Assembly: GCF_005144415.1 (NCBI RefSeq) | Contig: NZ_SWJE01000011.1 | Coordinates: 62,001-126,000 of the forward strand | Length of the DNA stretch: 64,000 nucleotides | Direction: 5' to 3' | From: Trinickia terrae | GTDB lineage: Bacteria; Pseudomonadota; Gammaproteobacteria; Burkholderiales; Burkholderiaceae | Shown here: piece after piece, positions 16,153 through 23,633 of the stretch | How the letters are laid out: each line of letters begins with the position of its first letter | Numbering within the stretch: the stretch's first letter is position 1 | Translations under genes and position numbers: made by a program | Notes under the pieces: model-generated | What the model saw: only the letters and a program-made list of their open reading frames with translations | Told to the model about the DNA's origin: nothing | Database searches by the model: none

Positions 16153-17409
16153 ATGATCGAGATGCAACTCCTCGTGATCGTGTGCGCGACGATCCTCGCC
16201 GGCGTCGGCGCCAGGGCAATCGGGCAGCCGGTCGTGGCCGGCGAAATGGCCGTCGGGATCCTGCTCGGCCCGGCCGTACTGGGCAGCATTGCGCCGTCCC
16301 TGCAACAGCACATCTTTTCGGTCGATGCGCTGGGCGGATTGCAGGCGATCGCCGAAGTGGGGCTGATGGTCTTCATGTTCCTCGTCGGCACCGAGCTGAC
16401 GGAACCCGCGTCCGTATCGGGACGGAAGGGCGATACCCGGCTGATACTGTGGACTTCGACGGTGAGCGTCATGATTCCCCTGCTCGTCGGCGCTGCCTGC
16501 TCGTGGCTGATGAGCCGCGAGATGGACATTCCAGCAGGGCAGGAGGTCAGATTCGCGCTGTTCCTCGGGACCGCGATGGCCGTCACGGCATTTCCGGTAT
16601 TGGCGCGAATGCTGGCCGACCACGCCATGCTGGCCACGCCGGTCGGGCGCGTGGCGATCGGCGTGGCGGCGGTCATCGACCTGTACGCATGGATCCTGTT
16701 CGCGGTTTGCACGACGCCGGTCCAGACGCTTGCGAGCGCTGTCACGGTCGCCAAGCTCCTGGTGGCGCCGCTTGCCTGTGCCGCGGCAATCTGGGTTGCG
16801 CGGCCGCGCATTGCGGCGTGGTTCGCACGATCGGAGCGCAGCCGCCAACCGGGCGAGATTCCATGGCTCATGCTGATCGTGATCGCAACGATATTCGCCG
16901 CGGCCGTCTTGAGCCGCTCGGCGGGATTGCATCCGATTCTGGGGGCATTCGCGGTTGGCTGCTGTTTTCCCGCAGGCACGGCGGCAAGCGAGAAGATCAA
17001 GCGCGACCTCGGATCGATCGCGGGCCGCGTGCTCATGCCCTGCTACTTCGTGCTCGGGGGGCTCAGCATGACGCGAGACGCGTTCGCAGGCGCCGGCTTC
17101 GATCTGTTTTGCCTGTTGCTGGCCGTCGCCGTGCTCTCGAAAGTGTTCGGTACCGCCGCCGGCGCGCGCATGGGCGGCGCGACGTGGCGCACGGGGCTGA
17201 TATTGGGCATGTTGATGAACACGAGAGGGCTGGTCGAGCTCATTCTGCTGAAGGAAGGTCTGAGCGCCGGCGTCATCACGCCCAGGCTGTACACGTTGAT
17301 GCTGCTCGTCGCATTGGTCACCACCGGAATGACCGGGGCATTCAATACCTTCTTTATTTCGCGGCGCCTTTTTTCGCAGCCACTCACTTGCGGGGAAGTG
17401 AACGGATAG
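16153..17409 (+). CDS. CPA2-type sodium/proton antiporter family membrane protein
   Basis: A roughly 418-residue protein with about 12 hydrophobic helices and the Na+/H+ exchanger pattern: GQPVVAGEMAVGILLGPAVLG in the first helices, a TAFPVLARML segment, and an acidic AVIDLYAWILF helix. NTRGLVELILLKEGL is characteristic of KefB/NapA-like antiporters. There is no C-terminal RCK domain, consistent with a dedicated transporter. ATG 16153 is preferred because AGG precedes it by 7 bases; 16147 is possible. Antiporters of this kind occur in natural product clusters and may export product or give tolerance, which is inference here. Confidence 0.8.
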   Translation: MIEMQLLVIVCATILAGVGARAIGQPVVAGEMAVGILLGPAVLGSIAPSLQQHIFSVDALGGLQAIAEVGLMVFMFLVGTELTEPASVSGRKGDTRLILWTSTVSVMIPLLVGAACSWLMSREMDIPAGQEVRFALFLGTAMAVTAFPVLARMLADHAMLATPVGRVAIGVAAVIDLYAWILFAVCTTPVQTLASAVTVAKLLVAPLACAAAIWVARPRIAAWFARSERSRQPGEIPWLMLIVIATIFAAAVLSRSAGLHPILGAFAVGCCFPAGTAASEKIKRDLGSIAGRVLMPCYFVLGGLSMTRDAFAGAGFDLFCLLLAVAVLSKVFGTAAGARMGGATWRTGLILGMLMNTRGLVELILLKEGLSAGVITPRLYTLMLLVALVTTGMTGAFNTFFISRRLFSQPLTCGEVNG

Positions 17410-17494
17410 ATGAGGCGGATCGTGCAGTATCGTTCCGGGTTTTCATCGCGGATCGCAGCTGCCGCCATTGCGAATTGGCCAATCGATCCACGCA

Positions 17495-17514
17495 TGCGGA
17501 CATCATCGTCCGCA
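17495..17514. promoter_or_regulatory. Perfect 7-base inverted repeat before the DMT exporter
   Basis: TGCGGAC-ATCATC-GTCCGCA forms a 7-base-pair hairpin or operator in the 217-base gap between the antiporter and the EamA gene. No T-run follows, so an operator or mRNA processing site is more likely than a terminator. The following 120 bases are AT-richer and may contain a promoter for the second half of the cluster. Confidence 0.5.
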
Positions 17515-17626
17515 TACACCATATTTGTGATAAGTTTTTGTGGCCGGTAGTTCTCGGTGCCATGGGTGCCCGCATATTCTCGCGGTGCATGCCGTTCGAC
17601 TTTTCCGCCTTTCGCGAAGATTCCGG

Positions 17627-18556
17627 ATGAACACCATTCTATATGTCGTAACGGTAATGATATGGGGCAGCACCTGGATCGGCATTCACTATCAGGTGGC
17701 TTCCATACCCCCGGGGGTGTCGCTGCTTTATCGGACGGTCATTGCCGCGTTGATCATGCTGGGCATTTGCGTGGGCACGCGCAAATCGTTGCGCTACCCG
17801 CTAAAGGATCATCTCCTGCTCGCGCTGCAGGGATTTTGCCTTTTCGCCGGCAGCTATTGGCTCGTCTATGTCGGGGCGAGGACGCTCGAAAGCGGATTCG
17901 TTGCGCTGGGCGTTTCGACCGTGATCATTTTCAACCTGATCAATTCTCGCCTTATCTTATCCAAACCGATTGAAAGGGTTGTCGTAATCGGTGCACTGAT
18001 CGGATTGGTCGGCATTGTTCTGGTGCTGATGCCGAATTCGGCAGCGCCGGCGAGTGCCGAAAGAATGCGAGCTATCGGGATTACGCTTGCGGGGGCCTAT
18101 ATCGCATCCGTGGGCAATGTCATTTCGGGGCGGACTCTCGCGCGCGGCATTTCGGTGTTGTCCGCAAACGCGCTGTCGCTGACCTATGCGTCGCTGTCGC
18201 TGGCGATACTCGTGTTCGCAAGCGGTGCGCCGCTGGTGTTCGATGCGAGGGCCCCCTATGTCTTGTCGCTGCTTTATCTGTCGATCTTCGGGACCGTCAT
18301 CGCATTCCTCTGCTATCTCACGCTCATCGGCCGCATCGGACCAGCGCGTTCCGCTTATGCGATGCTGGCTTCGCCCGTGATCGCGTTGCTGATTTCGTCG
18401 CAGATGGAAGGTCTTGCGCTGACGGGGCGGGTCGTGGCCGGCGTGGCGCTCGTGATCCTTGGAAACTGGATCATCATGCGCAAGCCGAAGATCGGGGGGC
18501 GGCCGAGCCGTTCATTCGAGGGCAGCGTGGCGGCGGATCGCGGGGAGAGCCGGTGA
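17627..18556 (+). CDS. EamA/DMT-family transporter
   Basis: A 309-residue protein with ten predicted helices in the two-repeat EamA arrangement. It opens with VVTVMIWGSTWIGIHYQV, has SYWLVYVGARTLESG in repeat one and FGTVIAFLCYLTLIGRIGPARSAY plus ASPVIALLISSQMEG in repeat two. These exporters typically move amino acids or small metabolites out of the cell. ATG 17627 is chosen because the upstream extension to the GTG at 17540 is not hydrophobic. It overlaps the next start by the TGATG at 18554-18558, so the two are coupled. In context it may export the cluster product. Confidence 0.85.
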   Translation: MNTILYVVTVMIWGSTWIGIHYQVASIPPGVSLLYRTVIAALIMLGICVGTRKSLRYPLKDHLLLALQGFCLFAGSYWLVYVGARTLESGFVALGVSTVIIFNLINSRLILSKPIERVVVIGALIGLVGIVLVLMPNSAAPASAERMRAIGITLAGAYIASVGNVISGRTLARGISVLSANALSLTYASLSLAILVFASGAPLVFDARAPYVLSLLYLSIFGTVIAFLCYLTLIGRIGPARSAYAMLASPVIALLISSQMEGLALTGRVVAGVALVILGNWIIMRKPKIGGRPSRSFEGSVAADRGESR

Positions 18557-19146
18557 TGCCGGAATCGGCCGCAGCGCGAATCGGCGAAGTCGACGGCGAA
18601 CTTCCGATGAGCGAGCACACGCTCTATGCGTTTGGGCCGTGCTATCCGCGCATAGCGGGAAGCCGCCACTATTTCGCCCCGGGCGCGCGAATCATCGGCA
18701 ACGTCACGATTGCGGAGGGCGTCAGCGTCTGGTTCAACGCGGTCATCCGCGGCGATCGGGACAGCATCGAGATCGGCCCGGGCACCAACGTGCAGGACCT
18801 TGCCATGCTGCATGTCGATACCGGCTTTCCGTTGACGATCGGAGCCGGCGTGACGATCGGCCATCATGCGACGCTGCATGGCTGCACGATCGGGGACCAC
18901 TCGCTGATCGGCATCAATGCGGTCGTGCTGAACGGCGCGCGGGTGGGCCGGTGCTGTGTGATCGCATCGAATGCATTGGTCGGGGAAGGGGTGGAGGTGC
19001 CCGAGCGCTCCGTCTTCGTCGGCAGCCCCGGGCGTGTGATCCGGCAACTCAGCGACGAGGAGGCCGATGCATTGCAGGGCGTGGGAAAAAGCTATGCCGC
19101 TCATGCGCTCGAGTTTGCCGCCGACTGCAAGCCCGTCGAGTCTTGA
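18556..19146 (+). CDS. Gamma-carbonic-anhydrase-like hexapeptide protein
   Basis: A 196-residue left-handed beta-helix protein of the gamma-carbonic anhydrase/YrdA/PaaY group. Family marks are VWFNAVIRGDRDSIEIG, NVQDLAMLHVD and TIGHHATLHGCTIGDHSLIGINAVVLNG, giving the three metal-binding histidines, and VGSPGRVIRQLSDEE. Some members are carbonic anhydrases and others are thioesterases for CoA or carrier-bound acids (PaaY-like). Either role could serve the cluster, for example hydrolysing misprimed carrier thioesters. An alternative ATG lies at 18607. Confidence 0.8.
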   Translation: MPESAAARIGEVDGELPMSEHTLYAFGPCYPRIAGSRHYFAPGARIIGNVTIAEGVSVWFNAVIRGDRDSIEIGPGTNVQDLAMLHVDTGFPLTIGAGVTIGHHATLHGCTIGDHSLIGINAVVLNGARVGRCCVIASNALVGEGVEVPERSVFVGSPGRVIRQLSDEEADALQGVGKSYAAHALEFAADCKPVES

Positions 19147-19164
19147 CGCTGCCTTGATGGGCAG

Positions 19165-19716
19165 TCACACGAATTCGAGCCGTGGTTTCTCGGTGAAGAT
19201 CTGGCGGCCTATCTTCCAGGTACCGTCTTCTTTGCGAAGGTGCCAAAGGGCGCGATAGACCAGATCCTCGCCGGGCTCGTGGTTGAACGGAGCGACATGC
19301 ACCTCGACAAGCGCTGTCGCGAAGCCGGATCCCGGCGAGAACAGTCCGCATTCCTGGAAATGCATCTTGATGTGGATGTCGGCTTGCTTGGCGATGAACG
19401 CAAAGCGGATTGCGGCGGGCCCGCGCCTATCCGGCGCGCGAGGCGGGGACCACAATGCGTCGGCGGTGTACAGCGACGCGTAGCGGGCGGCGCTGTTCGA
19501 GTTGGCGGCCTCGACGTAGTCGTGTTCGATGAAATGCCGGATGTCTTGCAGTTCGGTGTCGGTTTCTGCTGCGCGAGTGTTATGCGGTGGATGCATGGAA
19601 AAGGTCGCGAAGGATGAAGGGATCTCGAATTCGCCGGGCTTCAGCGAGCTTTTCGCAGTGTATCCAGAGTTTCCGTTGGCCTGTGCTCTAACAAATGAGG
19701 GGGTGCAGATTGTCAA
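19165..19716 (-). CDS. NTF2-like (SnoaL/DUF4440-type) protein
   Basis: A 183-residue product whose residues from about 55 onward form an NTF2-like fold: a DTELQDIRHFIEHDYVEAANS helix, ASLYTADALWSPP, VEVHVAPFN and the closing GTWKIGRQIFTEKP strand. Such proteins can be ketosteroid-isomerase-like enzymes, cyclases or ligand binders. The ATG at 19716 overlaps the cysE stop, arguing for coupling, but the first 40 residues are not part of the fold and an internal ATG at 19596 could be the true start. It converges with the plus-strand cluster, leaving only 18 bases. Confidence 0.65.
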   Translation of the reverse strand: MTICTPSFVRAQANGNSGYTAKSSLKPGEFEIPSSFATFSMHPPHNTRAAETDTELQDIRHFIEHDYVEAANSNSAARYASLYTADALWSPPRAPDRRGPAAIRFAFIAKQADIHIKMHFQECGLFSPGSGFATALVEVHVAPFNHEPGEDLVYRALWHLRKEDGTWKIGRQIFTEKPRLEFV

Positions 19717-20489
19717 TCTTGCGAAAGACGCTGCTCCATCGAGATGGCCGGCACCGCGCGGCCGGAGGTGCCGACGACGCGGGCCGGGACGCCGGCGACC
19801 GTGGTGTGAGGCGGTACGTCATGCAGGACGACGCTTCCCGCCGCGACCTTTGCGGATTCCCCGATGACGATCGCGCCGAGGACCACCGCTCCTGTGCCGA
19901 TCAGCACGCCGGTCCGGACCTTCGGATGACGGTCTCCCTCGTCCTTGCCGGTGCCGCCGAGCGTCACGGACTGCATGATCGAGACATCGTCGTCGATCGT
20001 GCACGTCTCACCGATCACGATGCCCGAACCGTGGTCGAGCATGATGCCGCTGCCGATCGCACTCGCGGGATGGATATCGGGACCGAGGGCGATCGATGCG
20101 CGGCCTTGTAGGTGCTGTGCCGCATCACGGCGGCCCGATGTCCAGAGCGCGTGTGCGATTCGATAAACCTGCAGCGCCTGGAAGCCTTTCTGGTTGAGGA
20201 GAATTTGCACCGGCCCCGTTGTGGCGGGATCGCGAGCCAGCACCGCATGGAGGTCGGACATGATGCTCGCGACGATCGACGGTTCGCGCCGGAAGATTTC
20301 GGCCGCGGTTCGCTCGATATCGTGAACTTTGACGTAGGGGTCTGCAATGCTGCTCGCGATCAGATGCGCGGCCATTGCTTCAAAAGAATCGAAGCGCAAT
20401 ATGAAATGCTCGAGTTTGGGGAGCAGCAGCGGTTCAGCCGATGCGATGCGCCTCGCCTCGTCCTCGATATTCTTGAACGCGTTCTTCAT
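19713..20489 (-). CDS. cysE: Serine O-acetyltransferase
   Basis: Acetylates L-serine with acetyl-CoA to O-acetylserine, the precursor of cysteine and of some beta-substituted alanines. The 258-residue protein has the CysE N-terminal helical domain (AAHLIASSIADPYVKVHDIER, with FQALQVYRIAHALW) and the left-handed beta-helix with hexapeptide repeats. The catalytic segment is DIHPASAIGSGIMLDHGSGIVIGET, followed by QSVTLGGTGK and GSVVLHDVPPHTTVAGVPARVVG. It is probably a paralogue of the housekeeping enzyme, placed in the island and divergent from luxR. It may feed O-acetylserine into the pathway. AAGG precedes the ATG. Confidence 0.88.
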   Translation of the reverse strand: MKNAFKNIEDEARRIASAEPLLLPKLEHFILRFDSFEAMAAHLIASSIADPYVKVHDIERTAAEIFRREPSIVASIMSDLHAVLARDPATTGPVQILLNQKGFQALQVYRIAHALWTSGRRDAAQHLQGRASIALGPDIHPASAIGSGIMLDHGSGIVIGETCTIDDDVSIMQSVTLGGTGKDEGDRHPKVRTGVLIGTGAVVLGAIVIGESAKVAAGSVVLHDVPPHTTVAGVPARVVGTSGRAVPAISMEQRLSQD

Positions 20490-20730
20490 TTAGCGCCTTT
20501 TTCCTTGGTGTCCTGAGCGGGATTTCCCGTTTGGTTTTTCTGACTTGGCGAACCAGCGTGCCTTCTTGTTCCGCCGGGTGCTTGCTGTGAGCCGTTACTC
20601 CGTAGACGTTGTTTTTGGAGCGTCAGTGCTCCATCGTGCCTGAGTAAAGATGGGTTGAAATTTTGGGAAATATAAGGCCAATTTGACATTGAACCTGGCT
20701 TCGAAAAAGTTCTTTCGAAAATTCCAGCGC

Positions 20731-20758
20731 GCCCTCCGAAATCATACAACGCGAGGGC
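20731..20758 (+). promoter_or_regulatory. Inverted repeat covering the luxR ribosome-binding site
   Basis: GCCCTC (20731-20736) is complementary to GAGGGC (20753-20758), which contains the likely Shine-Dalgarno GAGGG 4 bases before the luxR ATG. The hairpin could occlude ribosome binding, or the dyad could be an operator. Confidence 0.4.
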
Positions 20759-20761
20759 TGT

Positions 20762-21475
20762 ATGCAAAATAAATACGAGGACTACATCAGGCTTTATGGT
20801 GTGAAAATTTCAAATGCTAACGAATTATTTCTTGCGATTGATTTGGAGGTGCAATCACTTGGATTTGACAGGTGGTGGTTTTCGCTGCTTGTGCCGAATC
20901 CGGTGACGTTGCCTCGCCTCCATTTGCGCGGGCATTTTCCGCAAGACTGGGCATCGCGCGGCGAGAGCGGAGATCATCCGAATCTGAATCCCATTCTTTG
21001 TCATGCCCACTATTCCAGCGTTCCGATTGTCTGGGCCTACGACGAGCAAAGCGGCGACCGCGAGTTCTGGAGCAGGATGGCGCAGCGCGGCGACAAATAC
21101 GGATGGTCGAAGCCGATTCGCATGTTTTCGTATGCGTCCGCGGTCCTGACGCTGGCGCGCGGCAACAAGCCGGTTTCCTATCTCGAGCTCAAAGAGAAAG
21201 ATTCCGCATTGACCTGGCTGGCGCATTGCGTGCAACAGTCGATGTGCGACGAACTCGGTGAGGAATCCCGGCTGGCGGTCCGGTTCAGGCTCACGCCGCG
21301 GGAGCGGGAGGTCATGCTGTGGACGGCGGACGGGAAGACGTCATCGGAGATCGCGTCCATTCTGGACATTGCGGAAACGACGGTCATTTTTCACATCACC
21401 AATGCCGTCAGAAAAACCGACTCCGTGAATCGGGCGCAAGCGGCAGTGAAGGTTGCGTTGTGGGGCCTGTTTTGA
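20762..21475 (+). CDS. LuxR-family quorum-sensing regulator (solo)
   Basis: A 237-residue regulator with an N-terminal autoinducer-binding domain (about 20-160) and a C-terminal LuxR helix-turn-helix (LTPREREVMLWTADGKTSSEIASILDIAETTV). In the ligand pocket the tryptophans FPQDW and VPIVW are kept, but the usual DP pair reads NP (LNPIL). The tyrosine expected just after the first tryptophan is absent, so the ligand may not be a standard acyl-homoserine lactone. No luxI is present in the window. It is divergent from cysE and is the best candidate to bind the lux box at 8980-8999. The AT-rich first 80 bases suggest acquired DNA. Confidence 0.88.
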   Translation: MQNKYEDYIRLYGVKISNANELFLAIDLEVQSLGFDRWWFSLLVPNPVTLPRLHLRGHFPQDWASRGESGDHPNLNPILCHAHYSSVPIVWAYDEQSGDREFWSRMAQRGDKYGWSKPIRMFSYASAVLTLARGNKPVSYLELKEKDSALTWLAHCVQQSMCDELGEESRLAVRFRLTPREREVMLWTADGKTSSEIASILDIAETTVIFHITNAVRKTDSVNRAQAAVKVALWGLF

Positions 21476-21497
21476 GCGCCGCTCGCCGGCGCAGGCC

Positions 21498-21575
21498 GAG
21501 GTAGAGGTAGAGGTAGAGGTTGTTTGCCCAAGGTAGTCTCCATCCGCGGGCGTTTGCGGGCGGAAACTACTTTGG
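21498..21575. terminator. Hexamer repeat and bidirectional terminator-like inverted repeat
   Basis: GAGGTA is repeated four times (21498-21521, last copy degenerate). It is followed by an inverted repeat, CCAAGGTAGT (21528-21537) against ACTACTTTGG (21566-21575), with GC-rich inner complementarity. Placed between the converging luxR and LysE genes, it may end both transcripts; there is no strong T-run. Confidence 0.45.
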
Positions 21576-21664
21576 CATCGGTAATGGACGAAGGCTTTGC
21601 TGTGCGGGCAGGGCGGCGGCAGGCTGGCATGCCGATGGCTGCGCTGAGGGATACCCGGCCGGGT

Positions 21665-22312
21665 TCAGGTTCGCGACATCAAGAGCCGGATGCCCGCATA
21701 CCCGAACGCGACCGCGAGCGTGGCGTCGAGCCAGCGCCGGATCGCCAGATAGATGCGCCGTGCGGACGGCATCGAAAACAGGATCGCGTAGCCGCAAAAC
21801 ACGAGCACGCCGATGCAGATGCACCCGGCGACCACGGCGAGCGTCGTATGCCGCGCTTGCGCGCCGACCGGAAACGCGATCGAGATGATCGCGAGCCAGA
21901 CGAGGATGGCCTTGGGGTTCGTCAAGTGCATGAGCAGGCCGCGCGTGTAGAGGCGCGCCGCCGACTGGGCGGGCTGCGGCCCGGCGGTTTCGCCGAGCTT
22001 GTCGTTCGAGGTGAGCGCCGATTTCGCGGACTTGAGCGCGAGCCAGAGCAGATAGGCGCCACCGGCGACCTTGATCGCGACGAGCAAGCCGGAATAGGCG
22101 GTCAGGACGGCGCTCAGCCCCAGCGTGGCGAGCGTCGCCCAGAAGAACGAGCCCGACATGACGCCCAGCGCGAACGTAACGGCGGCTTTGCGGCCCGAGC
22201 GCATCGCGAGCGACATGATGGCGAGATTGCTCGGCCCGGGGCTGGCCGTGCCGATCAGATAGGTGGTGTAGGCGACGAGGACGTTGGCGGACAGCAAGCC
22301 GGTATGAATCAT
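21665..22312 (-). CDS. LysE/RhtB-family amino acid exporter
   Basis: A 215-residue, six-helix exporter with the LysE/RhtB landmarks: the N-terminal TYLIGTASPGPSNLAIMSLAMRSGRKAAVTFALG, AGGAYLLWLALKSAKSA and GLLMHLTNPKAILVWLAI. The family exports amino acids such as lysine, threonine and homoserine. ATG 22312 gives the standard family start; the frame upstream is not hydrophobic. It is convergent with luxR and may be an ordinary gene outside the island. Confidence 0.88.
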   Translation of the reverse strand: MIHTGLLSANVLVAYTTYLIGTASPGPSNLAIMSLAMRSGRKAAVTFALGVMSGSFFWATLATLGLSAVLTAYSGLLVAIKVAGGAYLLWLALKSAKSALTSNDKLGETAGPQPAQSAARLYTRGLLMHLTNPKAILVWLAIISIAFPVGAQARHTTLAVVAGCICIGVLVFCGYAILFSMPSARRIYLAIRRWLDATLAVAFGYAGIRLLMSRT

Positions 22313-22525
22313 GGCGACGGACCTTGGAAGAGGGGCGGTTGAATCGGCGACGAACGGGCGGTGCAAAACACATTCTGTGCGCGCTTGCCGCAAGCGCGAC
22401 ATAGACAGTTGCGCACAATACGGCTGCACAGTTGGCGCCGCGGTTCGGTGCTAGAGTTGCGGGCGCGCTGCCGTGCCGGGTGCGAACGGCAGCATTCTCG
22501 ACTGTTGAAAACATCGCATAGAGCC

Positions 22526-23593
22526 ATGAGCGGACGATTCAATCCTGCGCTGACCGCGCTTCTTGCCGCCGCGCTGTTCGGCGCGACCACGCCATTCGCG
22601 CGCGTGCTGCTGGGCTCGCTGTCGCCCTTCGTGGTGGCGGGCCTGTTCTACTTGGGAAGCGGCGTCGGCCTGGCCGTGTGCCTTGCCGTCAAGCGCGCGA
22701 TGCGGGCCGTAAAACCCGCCGCCGATCAGCACGAGGGCCGTATCGCACCCGCCGAGGTGCCGTGGCTGCTCGGCGCGATCGCGGCGGGCGGCGTCGCCGG
22801 GCCGGCGCTGCTGATGCTCGGCCTCGCCACGACGCCGGCCGCGACCGCGTCGCTGCTGCTGAACCTCGAAGGCGTGCTCACCGCCGTCATCGCGTGGGTG
22901 GTGTTTCGCGAGAACGTCGATCTGCAGGTGTTCCTCGGCATGGTGGCGATCGTCGCGGGCGGCGTGCTGCTGTCATGGCATCCGGGCGCGGCCGGCGTGC
23001 CGCTCGGCGCGCTGCTGATCGCCGGCGCGTGCCTGTGCTGGGCCATCGACAACAACCTCACGCGCAAGGTCTCGACCAACGACGCGATGGTCATCGCCTG
23101 CCTGAAGGGCTTGATCGCCGGGCCGGTGAACCTCGCGATCGGGCTCGCGCTCGGCGCGCAGTTTCCGTCGCTCGCCAAGACGGCGGCGGCGATGGCGACG
23201 GGCTTCGCCGGCTACGGCGCGAGCCTCGTGCTGTTCGTCGTCGCGCTGCGCAATCTCGGCACGGCGCGCACGGGCGCGTATTTCTCGGTCGCGCCGCTGT
23301 TCGGCGTGGCGCTGTCGCTCGTCATCTGGCCCGAGTGGCCGCAGGCGCTGTTCTGGATCGCGGCCGCGCTGATGGCCTTGGGCGTCTGGCTGCATATCCG
23401 CGAGCGTCACGAGCATGGGCACACGCACGAGGCGCTCGAGCATACGCATCGGCACCGGCACGACGAGCATCATCAGCACTCGCACGACTTTCCCTACAGC
23501 GGCGACGAGCCGCATTCCCATCCGCACGTGCATGCGCGCATCACGCATACGCATGCGCACTTTCCGGATATCCATCACCGGCATTCGCATTGA
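22526..23593 (+). CDS. EamA/DMT transporter with a long histidine-rich C-terminal tail
   Basis: A 355-residue protein with ten predicted helices in two EamA repeats (ALLAAALFGATTPFARVLL; ATTPAATASLLLNLEGVLTAVIAW; LRNLGTARTGAYFSVAPLFGVALSLVIWPE). The last 60 residues are highly unusual: about 25 are histidine, in HEHGH, HTHRHRHDEHHQHSH and HSHPHVHARITHTHAH runs. This resembles metal-binding tails of CDF and ZIP transporters. The family normally exports metabolites; the tail suggests metal sensing, buffering or transport. It is divergent from the LysE gene. Confidence 0.87.
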   Translation: MSGRFNPALTALLAAALFGATTPFARVLLGSLSPFVVAGLFYLGSGVGLAVCLAVKRAMRAVKPAADQHEGRIAPAEVPWLLGAIAAGGVAGPALLMLGLATTPAATASLLLNLEGVLTAVIAWVVFRENVDLQVFLGMVAIVAGGVLLSWHPGAAGVPLGALLIAGACLCWAIDNNLTRKVSTNDAMVIACLKGLIAGPVNLAIGLALGAQFPSLAKTAAAMATGFAGYGASLVLFVVALRNLGTARTGAYFSVAPLFGVALSLVIWPEWPQALFWIAAALMALGVWLHIRERHEHGHTHEALEHTHRHRHDEHHQHSHDFPYSGDEPHSHPHVHARITHTHAHFPDIHHRHSH

Positions 23594-23633
23594 GGCTTGC
23601 TCGACGGCGGCGCGGTCGCGCTTCGCGCCGCTT

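Noticed and set aside
20694-20713. A second lux box near the luxR gene (ACCTGGCTTCGAAAAAGTTC)
   Set aside because: Left half is good but the right half does not match AGGT; no dyad symmetry.
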